Assembly: GCF_000025625.1 (NCBI RefSeq)
Contig: NC_013922.1
Location: 1,116,001 to 1,180,000, forward strand
From: Natrialba magadii ATCC 43099
GTDB lineage: Archaea; Halobacteriota; Halobacteria; Halobacteriales; Natrialbaceae
Length of the DNA stretch: 64,000 bases
Direction: 5' to 3'
Shown: positions 27,242-35,644 of the stretch, in pieces
Layout: every line of letters starts with the position of its first letter
How positions within the stretch are numbered: position 1 is the first letter of the stretch
Translations under genes and position numbers: made by a program
The notes under the pieces: model-generated
Seen by the model: the letters and a program-made list of their open reading frames with translations, nothing else
What the model was told of the DNA's origin: nothing
The model's database searches: none

Positions 27242-27493
27242 GACCGACCGTTCGACGTACGGTCCTAAAGTGGTTTGCTGCTCATCGATTGGCTCGTCCT
27301 GGCTGTCGCCGGTGCGATTAGAATCCTCGTTGGCTCGGTTTAATATCATAATTCTGATAGAACTCTGAGCACCAGTATTGTATGTCAGAAAGGAAATCTG
27401 TTCACGCATCGTGACCAAACATGTCAGTTCCGAACATGGCGTGTCAACCCGAATCATCGGTGTTTAATACCCGTACCTGAAATCTGTAGAAAG

Positions 27494-29476
27494 ATGGCGT
27501 CTACTCGCAGAGAGAAATATCAAATATATTTACAACAGCTCTGGTCGTCCCTGTGGCGTCTCAACGAGCAGACGAAAGCGTATCTGACGCTCGACGGGCC
27601 AGCCATGCTCGCGGACATGGACGACAACCTGCCAGCCGAACACCGCCACGTTCAATCGGCTCCCGGTGACGACGAGCGGGACGTGGCTGACAGCAGTGCC
27701 AGTGCCACGAACCGAGAGACAGAACACGACGATGGCGGCGCCGAGACCGTCACCGCTGCCGACAGCCCCGATGGTAACGGTAACGGGGACGGGGGCGGGG
27801 GCGGGGACGGGAACGGAAGTGGAAACGGAGACGGCGGCAAGTCACCCTTCGACGTCGACGCGAGCTACGGGCTCCGGCAGAAGGTCGGTTTCGTCCTCGG
27901 CCCACTGCTGTTTGCCCTCCTGTTTCTCTCGCCGACACCCGAGGGACTGACGCCCGAAGGACAGGCAGTTGCAGCCGTCACCGCGTGGATCGCCGTCTGG
28001 TGGATGTCCGAGGCGATTCCGATCCCGGCTACCTCGTTGCTGCCGCTCGTCCTCTTTCCGTTGACGGGTGCACTCCCGGTCGAAGCGACAGCGCCCTCCT
28101 ACGCCCATCCGCTCATCTTCCTCTTCATGGGTGGATTCTTCCTCGCGATGGCGATGCAGCGGTGGGGCCTCCATCGACGGATCGCTCTCCGAACGATCAA
28201 GGCCGTCGGCACGGAGCCCTCGCGACTCATCCTCGGGTTCATGCTTGCCACGGCGTTCCTCTCGATGTGGGTCTCGAACAGCGCGACCGTCATGATGATG
28301 GTTCCGATCGCGCTCGCGGTGATCTATCAGACCGCGGATCTGGTCGACGAGACCGGCCTTTCGATCGACACCAGCGAGGGGAACTTCTCCTTCGGCGTCG
28401 CACTCATGCTCTGTATCGCCTACGGGGCCTCCGTCGGCGGTGTCGCGACACTCATCGGGACGCCACCGAACATCCTCTTTGCCGGTCAGGCCGGCGAACT
28501 GTTCGACACGACGATCGGATTCGCCGAGTGGATGCTCTACGGCGTTCCGATCGCGATTATTGGGCTCGCGACGGTCTACCTCTACGTGACTCGCGTCGCT
28601 ATCGCCCCGGAGTTCGATGACCTCCCGATCGGTGCGGACACGATCGACCGCGAACTCGAAGCACTCGGTGCGACGAGTCGCCAAGAGAAACTCGTGCTCG
28701 TCGTCTTCGTCGGGATGGCCGCCGCCTGGATCGGTGCCAGTCTGATCGACCAGTTCGATCAGTTCCCCGTCGCAGAACCGGATCTCGCCATCATCGGAAC
28801 ACTCGTCCTGTTCCTGACGTCGCTGCTGGCAACGGTGCTCGATCCGATCCTGGCGCTTCCGATTCCCGACGATGTCGACACGATCGTCGCTATCGGTGGC
28901 GCGCTCGTGCTCTTTACGCTGCCGACGACGACCGACGACGGCGGCCACACCTTCCTGCTCGACTGGACCCACGGCGTCGACATTCCGTGGGGCGTCATCC
29001 TCCTGTTCGGTGGCGGCCTCGCCATCGCCGCCGGTTTCGGTGAAACCGGCCTCGCTGCCTGGATCGGTCAACAACTCGCGCTCCTCGAGGGCGTCCCGAT
29101 GATCGTCATCTTGCTCGCCGTGGTCACGATGACCGTCTTCCTCACGGAAGTCACCTCGAACACGGCCACGACGGCGATGCTCATGCCGATTCTCGCCGGC
29201 GTCGCGGTCGGAATCGGCGTCCACCCGTACGGACTGATGATCGCGGGCGCAACTGCTGCCTCGTTCGCGTTCATGCTCCCGGTCGCGACACCGCCGAACG
29301 CCATCGTCTTCGGCAGCGGGTACATCACGCTCCCACAGATGGCCCGCGTCGGTGCAGGACTCAACGTGATCGGAATCGCGTTGATTACACTCGTCGCCCT
29401 CCTCTGGTTGCCAGTCGCCTGGGGAATCGACCTCACGTCAATTCCGACGGCGTTCGTCGAGGCCTGGGACGGCTAA
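27494..29476 (+). CDS. SLC13/DASS family sodium-coupled anion transporter
   Basis: This 660-residue protein has a long hydrophilic N-terminus (1-120) with an Asn/Gly/Asp repeat, then about 11-12 transmembrane segments. DASS marks are two SNT-type motifs (VSNSATVMMMVP and TSNTATTAML), each followed by a Pro-rich turn (GTPPNILFAG, ATPPNAIVFGSG). These bind Na+ and carboxylate. Substrates in the family are dicarboxylates, citrate or sulfate; which one is not visible. The start is ATG 27494, preceded by an AT-rich promoter region shared with the divergent Usp gene. Confidence 0.92.
   Translation: MASTRREKYQIYLQQLWSSLWRLNEQTKAYLTLDGPAMLADMDDNLPAEHRHVQSAPGDDERDVADSSASATNRETEHDDGGAETVTAADSPDGNGNGDGGGGGDGNGSGNGDGGKSPFDVDASYGLRQKVGFVLGPLLFALLFLSPTPEGLTPEGQAVAAVTAWIAVWWMSEAIPIPATSLLPLVLFPLTGALPVEATAPSYAHPLIFLFMGGFFLAMAMQRWGLHRRIALRTIKAVGTEPSRLILGFMLATAFLSMWVSNSATVMMMVPIALAVIYQTADLVDETGLSIDTSEGNFSFGVALMLCIAYGASVGGVATLIGTPPNILFAGQAGELFDTTIGFAEWMLYGVPIAIIGLATVYLYVTRVAIAPEFDDLPIGADTIDRELEALGATSRQEKLVLVVFVGMAAAWIGASLIDQFDQFPVAEPDLAIIGTLVLFLTSLLATVLDPILALPIPDDVDTIVAIGGALVLFTLPTTTDDGGHTFLLDWTHGVDIPWGVILLFGGGLAIAAGFGETGLAAWIGQQLALLEGVPMIVILLAVVTMTVFLTEVTSNTATTAMLMPILAGVAVGIGVHPYGLMIAGATAASFAFMLPVATPPNAIVFGSGYITLPQMARVGAGLNVIGIALITLVALLWLPVAWGIDLTSIPTAFVEAWDG
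27773..27836. repeat. GGNNAC-type repeat in the SLC13 N-terminal linker
   Basis: Degenerate hexamers such as GGTAAC, GGGGAC and GGAAAC code a Gly/Asn/Asp linker just before the first membrane helix of the transporter. All variants keep the reading frame. Confidence 0.8.
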
Positions 29477-29838
29477 GCCGGGCTCCGCCACTTCGCGACG
29501 TGTCCCCTCACGCCGTGTCCGGAACCGGTGTCCATGCTCCCCGCTGTTCGCTCACCGACTCCCCGTCGACTCACATCGTTCCCACCGATTGGGAATCGGC
29601 TCGCGTCTTGATTGTCGAACTCGATAACGGAGACAACGAGGATGGCGCTGCCGACTTCGATTCGAGACAACCGCTCGACCCCGGTATACCAGGACGCTGA
29701 TACAGTTCGTCACTCAGCGCCCATCGACGCTGTGCACACAAACACACCCCACAGAACAGCAGCGTCCGCCACTGCCGACTCGCCCGCTGCGCTTTCCACC
29801 GGCCCTCTCACCCAAACGCCCCTCTGCTCACACCACCA
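29477..29838. other. Gene-less stretch after the SLC13 gene
   Basis: This 362-base region holds open frames but none with convincing composition, start context or recognisable protein. I see no RNA gene or long repeat in it. The promoter of the small wHTH gene at 29839 must lie near its right end. Confidence 0.5.
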
Positions 29839-30066
29839 ATGACTCGACTCTCGTCACAGGACCGATCGATTCTCGCCGCACTCGACAGCGCACAGCCGGC
29901 GACCGTCGCCGAACTCGCGGACGTACTCGAGTCGAGGCCACATCCGATGACGGTCGAGCGTCGCTGCCGGGCGTTACAACAGGCGGGATATCTGAACCGC
30001 GGACCGGGTGGCGCGTATCGGTTGACGAGAGCGGGTGCGTCGACGCGGCAGACAGCTGCGGATTGA
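29839..30066 (+). CDS. Small winged-helix DNA-binding protein
   Basis: This 75-residue protein is a minimal winged helix: LSSQDRSILAALDSAQPATVAELADVL (helices 1-2), TVERRCRALQQAGYL (recognition helix) and a short wing NRGPGGAYRLT. It looks like a MarR/ArsR-type reader with no ligand domain, a common small regulator type in haloarchaea. The start is ATG 29839. It converges with the gene ending at 30112. The target is unknown. Confidence 0.8.
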   Translation: MTRLSSQDRSILAALDSAQPATVAELADVLESRPHPMTVERRCRALQQAGYLNRGPGGAYRLTRAGASTRQTAAD

Positions 30067-30111
30067 ACGGGCTGGCTCGAGAGTGTCTTCTGCGGTCTCG
30101 TTCCGTGTTGG

Positions 30112-30741
30112 TCAAGTGTCGGTGGTCTCGGCTTCGAGGTCAGCGTCAGCCGTGGTCTTGGTCGCAAGATCGGTCTGCGAATCACTGTCTGTAGTGGTGC
30201 TCCCGTCGACCTCGGAGAAAGCTTCACGCCAGTTCCCAGATTCGATTTCTTCCGCCTCGATAGCGTCCGGCAACTGAAGTTCCGCAGCTGCACACGCGAG
30301 GCAATAGTGGTTGTGTCCCACGGAATCGGTGTATACCGGCACGCCCGCGAGTGCGAATTCGGTTCGGTAGCGACGAACCATTCCCTTCTCGATCGGTGAC
30401 TGACAGGCGACACAGCGTTCGGTGCAGTCTTCCTCGGGGCGAATCACGCGCTGGTCGACGGACTGGACGCGGCCGAACGTCGAGAGTGAGTGACGCCGAC
30501 TAAGCCGGCGACGGAGGCGTGGGTTGACGAAGATACCGAGCGCGACAAAAACGAACGAAACCGCCAGCATGAGCGCAGTCAACAGCGCCTCCATACCGGC
30601 CAATCCGTCTCCGATAGCGTTCAGAGAGACCGTAACCGCAGCGAAAAGTCCGAGACCGATCAGGAGCCAGCCGACGATGCCGTAGAGGAGTTCAGAGACG
30701 GTGTCAGCGAGTGCAACGACGGCGCTGTTCGAATCAGACAT
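30112..30741 (-). CDS. Two-helix membrane protein with zinc-ribbon-like cytoplasmic domain
   Basis: This 209-residue haloarchaeal protein has two transmembrane segments (about 18-42 and 50-73) followed by a soluble part. Two Cys pairs, CVACQSPI and HYCLACAAAE, are separated by about 45 residues and are likely to bind zinc. The last 45 residues are Thr/Asp/Glu-rich and probably disordered. No function is known to me. The start is ATG 30739-30741. The SDR gene lies 53 bases upstream on the same strand. Confidence 0.82.
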   Translation of the reverse strand: MSDSNSAVVALADTVSELLYGIVGWLLIGLGLFAAVTVSLNAIGDGLAGMEALLTALMLAVSFVFVALGIFVNPRLRRRLSRRHSLSTFGRVQSVDQRVIRPEEDCTERCVACQSPIEKGMVRRYRTEFALAGVPVYTDSVGHNHYCLACAAAELQLPDAIEAEEIESGNWREAFSEVDGSTTTDSDSQTDLATKTTADADLEAETTDT

Positions 30742-30793
30742 CCGGGTTCTGTGGTCGTTCTACGTGTTCACTCGTCGTAACTCTGACGAAAAC

Positions 30794-31810
30794 TCACACC
30801 AGCCGCTGAATGAGTCCGTACGCCGCATCGCGCAGTCGATCCGGCAGGAAGCGGGCGTAGACACCGTACTGAGCGATCGGCCCGACCGGGTACCGAGCCG
30901 GCGGTTCCGGCGTCGACGCCGCGTCGAGAATCGCCGCCGCAACGTCCTTCGGTTCCGAGGCGAACGGGCCACCGGCACCGCTACCGATCAATTCCGCCTC
31001 GTCGAGCAACTCGTACAGTGTCTCGTAAGCTGGCGTCCGCTCGTCTTCCGGTAATTCCTCGTCCAGACGCTCGGAGAAGTTCGTCTGCACCGGCCCGGGT
31101 TCGATCAGCGTCACCTGAATATCGAATCCCTCAACCTCTGCACGAAGCGAGTCGGTCATCGCCTCGAGTGCATGCTTCGAGCCAGCGTAGGATCCCATCC
31201 CCGGCACCGAGATGCGGCCGACAACACTCGAGACGTTGATGATTCGACCCTCGCCCTGAGCGCGCATGTGTGGAAGTGCGGCGCGAGTGAGTCGGTGTGG
31301 ACCGTAGACGTTCACGTCGAACTGGCGGTGGAGGTCCGCCGTGGAGACGTCCTCGAGTGGCCCCGTCTGTGCGTAGCCGGCGTTGTTGACGAGGCAGTCG
31401 ATTGCGCCGCCGATCTCGACGGTTTGCTCGACGGCCCTGGCGACCTGTTCGGGGTCGGTGACGTCGAGTTCGAGTGTCGTACAGCCGGCCTCTGCGAGCT
31501 CGGCGATGTCGTCGGTGTTGCGGGCGGTCGCGACGACCTGCCAGTCGCGCTGGAGAAATGCGAGTGCGGTCGCGCGACCGATCCCGGAGGAGCAGCCGGT
31601 GATCAGGACGCACTGTTTGCGGGTGTAGCGGTCGTCGGCTGTGGTTGTGCCGGTCTTCGGATCCGTTTCCGTTTCTGTTTCCGTCTCCGTCTCTGGATCC
31701 GTCTGTGCACCCGTGTTCGTGCGCGTATCCGTCTCCCGATTCGTGTCGGCGCTATCGGCCCCGACCCCGTCGGAGTCCGCGGGACGATCGGCTTCCTCAG
31801 CGGTGGCCAT
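30794..31810 (-). CDS. SDR family oxidoreductase with acidic repeat tail
   Basis: This 338-residue classical short-chain dehydrogenase has the cofactor motif TGCSSGIG, NNAGYA, and the active-site set Ser (NVSSVVG) and YAGSK. The Arg after the second strand (ATARN) suggests NADP preference. An N-terminal extension of about 60 residues is Thr/Asp/Glu-rich and is coded by a GTTTCC/GTCTCC repeat at 31663-31696. The substrate is not predictable. The start is ATG 31808-31810; a shorter start is not available without losing the Rossmann strand. Confidence 0.92.
   Translation of the reverse strand: MATAEEADRPADSDGVGADSADTNRETDTRTNTGAQTDPETETETETETDPKTGTTTADDRYTRKQCVLITGCSSGIGRATALAFLQRDWQVVATARNTDDIAELAEAGCTTLELDVTDPEQVARAVEQTVEIGGAIDCLVNNAGYAQTGPLEDVSTADLHRQFDVNVYGPHRLTRAALPHMRAQGEGRIINVSSVVGRISVPGMGSYAGSKHALEAMTDSLRAEVEGFDIQVTLIEPGPVQTNFSERLDEELPEDERTPAYETLYELLDEAELIGSGAGGPFASEPKDVAAAILDAASTPEPPARYPVGPIAQYGVYARFLPDRLRDAAYGLIQRLV
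31663..31696. repeat. Hexanucleotide repeat in the SDR N-terminal tail
   Basis: CCGTTTCCGTTTCTGTTTCC and CGTCTC units code alternating Thr-Glu on the minus strand. The unit is the same kind as at 8441-8540 and 15341-15395. Confidence 0.8.
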
Positions 31811-31905
31811 ACGTGACCCGTTCGTGAGACGATACCTAAGTATCGACGGTTTGTCGCGCTACGTGGAAGTTCCGGATCGTGTGACTGTCAGGATGCCTCC
31901 GCAAC

Positions 31906-32754
31906 TCAATCGAGGAACTCGCGTTTGGCCTCGCTGGCATACTGATCCGCCAATCGAACCGGCTCTGGCAACTTGTAGGAGCCCGCGAGCCCGAGCACAA
32001 GGTCGGCAGCCGTCTCCGGACCGACGCGATGGCCGGGGCTCACGTACAGCGGGTTGATGTACCGGTTCGGCGAGTCGTACTGGCGCGTCTGCACCGCGTA
32101 GCCGAGCAGCGTTCCCGCGGGCGCGTCGACTGAGTCATCGGCCTCGATGGCGACGCGCGTGCCTGCAGAGAGATTGTCGGTGTCGCCCTGGAGACGACCA
32201 CAGAGCAGACTCTTCGCGACTCCGATGCTCGGCACGTCACGAACGACCCCGATGTGCGTCGCAATGCCCGCCTGTCGGAAGTGGATGCGTCCGCTCCCGT
32301 CGAACAAGAAGAGATCGGGTTCGACTGTGAGGGACTCGAGTGCAGCCAGAATTGCGCCACCTTCACGAAACGAGAGGAGACCGGGGATGTAGGGGGTTTT
32401 GAGGTCGGTGACGGCGTGGACGCGTTCGACCACTTCGCCGCCGCGCATGGCAACGACGGCGCTCAGGGCGCGGTCCTGATCGCCTGCCTCGTTGGTGAGA
32501 AACGATTGGTCGACGCCGACGACGGTGGGCTGGGAAGCGTTTGGAGAGTCGGCAGCGGAGTCAGTGTCTGTCGTCGCTGTCGCAGCGCTCGCAGCGAGCG
32601 GGTTGGTCAGCGGTTCGGGATCGAATCCGAACTCGTCTTCGAACACTGCAGCGCCGGCGATGTCGCGCTGCAGCGCTTCCATCTCCGCGTGGCCGAGGGA
32701 CGGATCGGGTGCGAGGTCGGGGCGCGGTTGTGATTCGGAGCGAGGTGAAGTCAT
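31906..32754 (-). CDS. nfi: Endonuclease V
   Basis: This 282-residue enzyme cuts near deaminated bases such as hypoxanthine. Active-site marks are VGVDQSF (catalytic Asp), YIPGLLSFREGG (Glu), LFDGSGRIHFRQAGIATHIGV (the DGxGxxHxR region) and IGVAKSLLCG. Compared with bacterial enzymes, Ser and Phe replace the usual His and Pro in the third motif, but the metal Asp and His are kept. A haloarchaeal insertion rich in Ala/Thr/Asp (about 50-75) precedes the first motif. The start is ATG 32752-32754. Confidence 0.92.
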   Translation of the reverse strand: MTSPRSESQPRPDLAPDPSLGHAEMEALQRDIAGAAVFEDEFGFDPEPLTNPLAASAATATTDTDSAADSPNASQPTVVGVDQSFLTNEAGDQDRALSAVVAMRGGEVVERVHAVTDLKTPYIPGLLSFREGGAILAALESLTVEPDLFLFDGSGRIHFRQAGIATHIGVVRDVPSIGVAKSLLCGRLQGDTDNLSAGTRVAIEADDSVDAPAGTLLGYAVQTRQYDSPNRYINPLYVSPGHRVGPETAADLVLGLAGSYKLPEPVRLADQYASEAKREFLD

Positions 32755-32871
32755 TGATACGGGTTGGTACGGTCGGACGAAAATAGGCGTTGGGTTGGCT
32801 GCTGGATGCTGAAGGCGACACCTGGAGTTGGGTAGCAGTGTGAGAACGGGTTTCGGGTGACGGTCGGTGAG

Positions 32872-33831
32872 TTAGAAGCGACGCCGTCCGCCGGGGCCGC
32901 CTGGGCCACCGGGACCGCCTGGGCCACCCGGTCCACCGCCACCGAGTTGGAACTGATTCGCGGTGCGGACGTTCTTCGTTCGTTTAATGTATGCGCCGTA
33001 GGCCAGTCCGATGACGAGGCCGACAAGGTGGGCTGCGTGAGCGATGCCACCGGCACCGCCCGCGCCAGTGCCGATGAGGCCGACGCTGATGAGCGCCGTC
33101 CCCACCGCGAGCATCCAGAGCCGAACGGGGACGATCATGTAGAGGTAGACGGTGAGGTTCGGGTTCAGGATGGTGAGCACGCCCATGATCGCGAGGGCTG
33201 CCCCGCTGGCTCCGAGGACGCCGCCGCCTCCGGGGAGCACCGGCCCCTGGTAGATCTGGATAGCGACCTGACTCAGGCCGGCGATGGCACCGCTGACGAG
33301 GAACAGAATGAGGAAGTTCCGCGACCCGATGTATCGCTCGACGAGCGGACCGAAGAAGAATATCACGATGGCGTTGAACGCGATGTGAACGATGCCGCCG
33401 TGGGCGAAGATCGAGGTCACCCAGGTCCAGACGTACTCCGGGTTCTGCGGGGTCAACACGAACAGCGAGCGCTGGAGACTGGCGGAACCAAACGTGCCGA
33501 CGAGCAACTGCGCGAAGAACGTGATCCCCATGAGCGCGAGAATCGTGTAGGTCATGTTCCCGCGGAAGTACGCGAGCGGTCCGCCGGGGCCAGTGTCGAT
33601 CGGCACTTTGTCGGCGATGCTCGCCGTTTTCGACGTGCTCCCGCTTGCGCTCCCGCTGTTGACACCCTCGTCGAAGCCGCTATCGAAGACACCGCTCGGA
33701 TCGTTCCAGTTTTGCAGTCCGGAACAGTCGTGGTTCTCCGGCAACCGATGGTCGGCACAGTAGGTTCCCCCGCAGTGCCGACAGTTGTACGGCATGCTTT
33801 CGTCCTTCCGACACACGTCGCACTTGGCCAT
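32872..33831 (-). CDS. Rhomboid-family intramembrane serine protease with N-terminal AN1 zinc finger
   Basis: This 319-residue protein joins an AN1-type zinc finger (1-40: CDVC, CRHC, YCADHRLPENHDC) to a six-helix rhomboid domain (about 92-285). Ser209 in GASGA and His268 in AHLVGLVIG form the predicted dyad; HGGIVHIAFN in helix 2 supplies the oxyanion side chains. The protease cleaves membrane segments of other proteins in the cytoplasmic membrane. The C-terminus is a GGPGGPGG repeat. The start is ATG 33829-33831. The zinc finger suggests binding of ubiquitin-like (SAMP) or other protein partners, which is inference. Confidence 0.93.
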   Translation of the reverse strand: MAKCDVCRKDESMPYNCRHCGGTYCADHRLPENHDCSGLQNWNDPSGVFDSGFDEGVNSGSASGSTSKTASIADKVPIDTGPGGPLAYFRGNMTYTILALMGITFFAQLLVGTFGSASLQRSLFVLTPQNPEYVWTWVTSIFAHGGIVHIAFNAIVIFFFGPLVERYIGSRNFLILFLVSGAIAGLSQVAIQIYQGPVLPGGGGVLGASGAALAIMGVLTILNPNLTVYLYMIVPVRLWMLAVGTALISVGLIGTGAGGAGGIAHAAHLVGLVIGLAYGAYIKRTKNVRTANQFQLGGGGPGGPGGPGGPGGPGGRRRF

Positions 33832-34041
33832 TGCCGGGGGGTATGTGCGGCGTCGCTAAGGGGTTTGGGGTTCCGGGGTTTCGACGTTTCGGGATTCCGG
33901 CGCTCCGTTCGTCGACTACATCTCGACCCGCTTCCCACTCCCCGCGGTTACCGGTCCATCCCCGTTACTTTCTATGATATTCTTTCACTCGTGACCTTGC
34001 TCGGATTTATGTCTGTCCGTGTTGACCTCTCTGTCGACTGT

Positions 34042-35262
34042 ATGACCGATATTGGGTCCGAGTCCGCTTCTCCGTCACCAGTTGCGGACGACAACGATGA
34101 CGATGCGAGGGCCGACGACACGGGCGACGACGGAGACGGAGACGGAGATGGAGACGGCGGTTCCAGTACCAACCAAAACGGATCCAGAGACGAGTTTGCG
34201 ACACTCAGCTACGAGTTTCGGCGACACCTGGCGGTCGTCTACGGCAACTCAGAACTTCTCCTCGAGGAAGCCTTCGGCTCACTCACACCAGATCAGCAAG
34301 CGGCACTCGAGGAGATCATCGTGAACACCAGCGAACTGACCGCGCTCACGGCGCACGCGTTCGAGACGAACGATATCGAGGACGCGGTCGACCGCACCGA
34401 TGCTCTCCCGGAGTCGACCGGCACGGACGAGTCGACACTGGCCGACCCCGACGAATTCGACCCGATCGTGCTGGCGTTCCAGAGCGAACCGTTCGCCGAA
34501 CTCGTCGCCGAGCAACTCGAGTTGGCTGGCCACGAGGCGGCGCTGGTCGACGGTATCGACGAGAGCGCTGGTCTGGATACCCCATACCATCTCGTCGTCG
34601 ACTGCGGGTTCCCGACGACGGAGATCGTCGAGCGGCTCGCAGCGCTCGCCCAGCCGACGAACGGACAGCGGTCGATAACGCTCGCGTCGACCGTCGATCC
34701 GGTGGTGGAGATGGAAGAAACAGCGAGAGAGCGTGCAGGAACGAAACCGGGAGCAAGATCAGCTGCAGGCACTGGCGCGACCGTCGGAGTCGCCGGTCCA
34801 CTACTCGGGATCGACGGCATCCTCGACCCGGCAGCGAGTCGCTCGACTGTCGCCGAACTGGTCGCGGACGAGCTGGTACACACGGTTGATACCCCCTCGA
34901 TTTCGACGGTTCATGTCGCCGGCGACGAGACGGAGGCACTCGCATCGTCGCTCGCAGAGCAGTCGTACACTGTCCAGCGCCAGACGACGGCGACGCTTCC
35001 GGAGCTCAACCCCGATGGAGACTCGTGTCTCTTCCTCGGGACGGACGTTTTCGACCGGTGTGACGCGCTCACACTCTCGCGATTCCGTTCGCCGGCCGAC
35101 ACGTCACAGCGTCCGATCCCAATCATCGCAGTTGCCGAAACCCCGTTCGCTGACCGGTCGTGGATACCGACCTGCGGCGCGGACCTCTTCGCACACAAAC
35201 CAGTTACTGCCACAGAGTTCGCGGCCGAACTGCTGTGTTCGCTACCGGATGGTGATGGCTGA
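34042..35262 (+). CDS. HisKA-like/pseudo-receiver scaffold protein without ATPase domain
   Basis: This 406-residue protein begins with an Asp/Gly-rich disordered region (1-48), then a helical hairpin (50-108) resembling a HisKA dimerisation domain: LSYEFRRHLAVVYGNSELL. The phosphoacceptor His of SHELRTPL is Tyr57 here. No HATPase_c follows. Instead two regions (about 125-290 and 295-405) look like degenerate receivers, with LVVDCGFP in the first and FAHKPVTATEF in the second. It probably acts as a scaffold or phosphorelay-independent adaptor. The start is ATG 34042; the open frame upstream overlaps the rhomboid gene antisense. TGATG overlaps the next gene's start. Confidence 0.75.
   Translation: MTDIGSESASPSPVADDNDDDARADDTGDDGDGDGDGDGGSSTNQNGSRDEFATLSYEFRRHLAVVYGNSELLLEEAFGSLTPDQQAALEEIIVNTSELTALTAHAFETNDIEDAVDRTDALPESTGTDESTLADPDEFDPIVLAFQSEPFAELVAEQLELAGHEAALVDGIDESAGLDTPYHLVVDCGFPTTEIVERLAALAQPTNGQRSITLASTVDPVVEMEETARERAGTKPGARSAAGTGATVGVAGPLLGIDGILDPAASRSTVAELVADELVHTVDTPSISTVHVAGDETEALASSLAEQSYTVQRQTTATLPELNPDGDSCLFLGTDVFDRCDALTLSRFRSPADTSQRPIPIIAVAETPFADRSWIPTCGADLFAHKPVTATEFAAELLCSLPDGDG
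34129..34159. repeat. GGAGAC/GGAGAT repeat coding a Gly-Asp linker
   Basis: Five GACGGA-type hexamers code Gly-Asp-Gly-Asp residues in the N-terminal disordered region of the scaffold protein. Confidence 0.75.
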
Positions 35263-35627
35263 TGCAAGTGCTCGTTGCTGAAGACGACGAGCACATCAAC
35301 GAGATGCTTGTCTACCGGCTCGAGACCGCTGGCTACGATGTCATCTCCTTCCAGAACGGAGACGAGTGCTGGGAGTACCTCAAAGATACTGACGAGCCGC
35401 CGGACGCCCTGCTCCTCGACGTGATGATGCCCGGCATGGACGGCTTCGACGTTCTCAGACGGCTCCGTGAGTACGACTTCGACCCGGAACCCGCCGTCAT
35501 CATCGTCTCCGGCCGTGGCCTGGAGCAAGACGTCCTGACCGGCTTCGATCTTGGTGTTGACGACTACGTCACGAAACCGTTCAGCCCCTCCGAAGTGGTT
35601 GCTCGACTCCGGCGGATACTCCAGTAA
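35262..35627 (+). CDS. Stand-alone response regulator receiver domain
   Basis: This 121-residue protein is an intact CheY-like receiver. It has the acid pair Asp8-Asp9 (VAEDDEHINE), the phosphoacceptor Asp in LLLDVMMPGMDG, the Ser of IVSGRG and Lys in VTKPFSPSE. Its start codon overlaps the stop of the scaffold gene by one base, indicating translational coupling. With no output domain it must act through protein contact, most plausibly on the HEAT or glycosyltransferase proteins that follow 17 bases downstream. Confidence 0.93.
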   Translation: MQVLVAEDDEHINEMLVYRLETAGYDVISFQNGDECWEYLKDTDEPPDALLLDVMMPGMDGFDVLRRLREYDFDPEPAVIIVSGRGLEQDVLTGFDLGVDDYVTKPFSPSEVVARLRRILQ

Positions 35628-35644
35628 TACCTCATTCCCACACG

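Noticed and set aside
27842-29224. 460-codon minus-strand frame opposite SLC13
   Set aside because: Antisense of a membrane transporter; yields an implausible highly charged protein.
29500-29700. 66-codon plus-strand frame after SLC13
   Set aside because: Composition is not that of neighbours and there is no motif, promoter or plausible fold.
32857-34041. Upstream extension of the scaffold protein frame
   Set aside because: The frame stays open through the antisense of the rhomboid gene, but the ATG at 34042 precedes the real acidic N-terminus and sensible domains.
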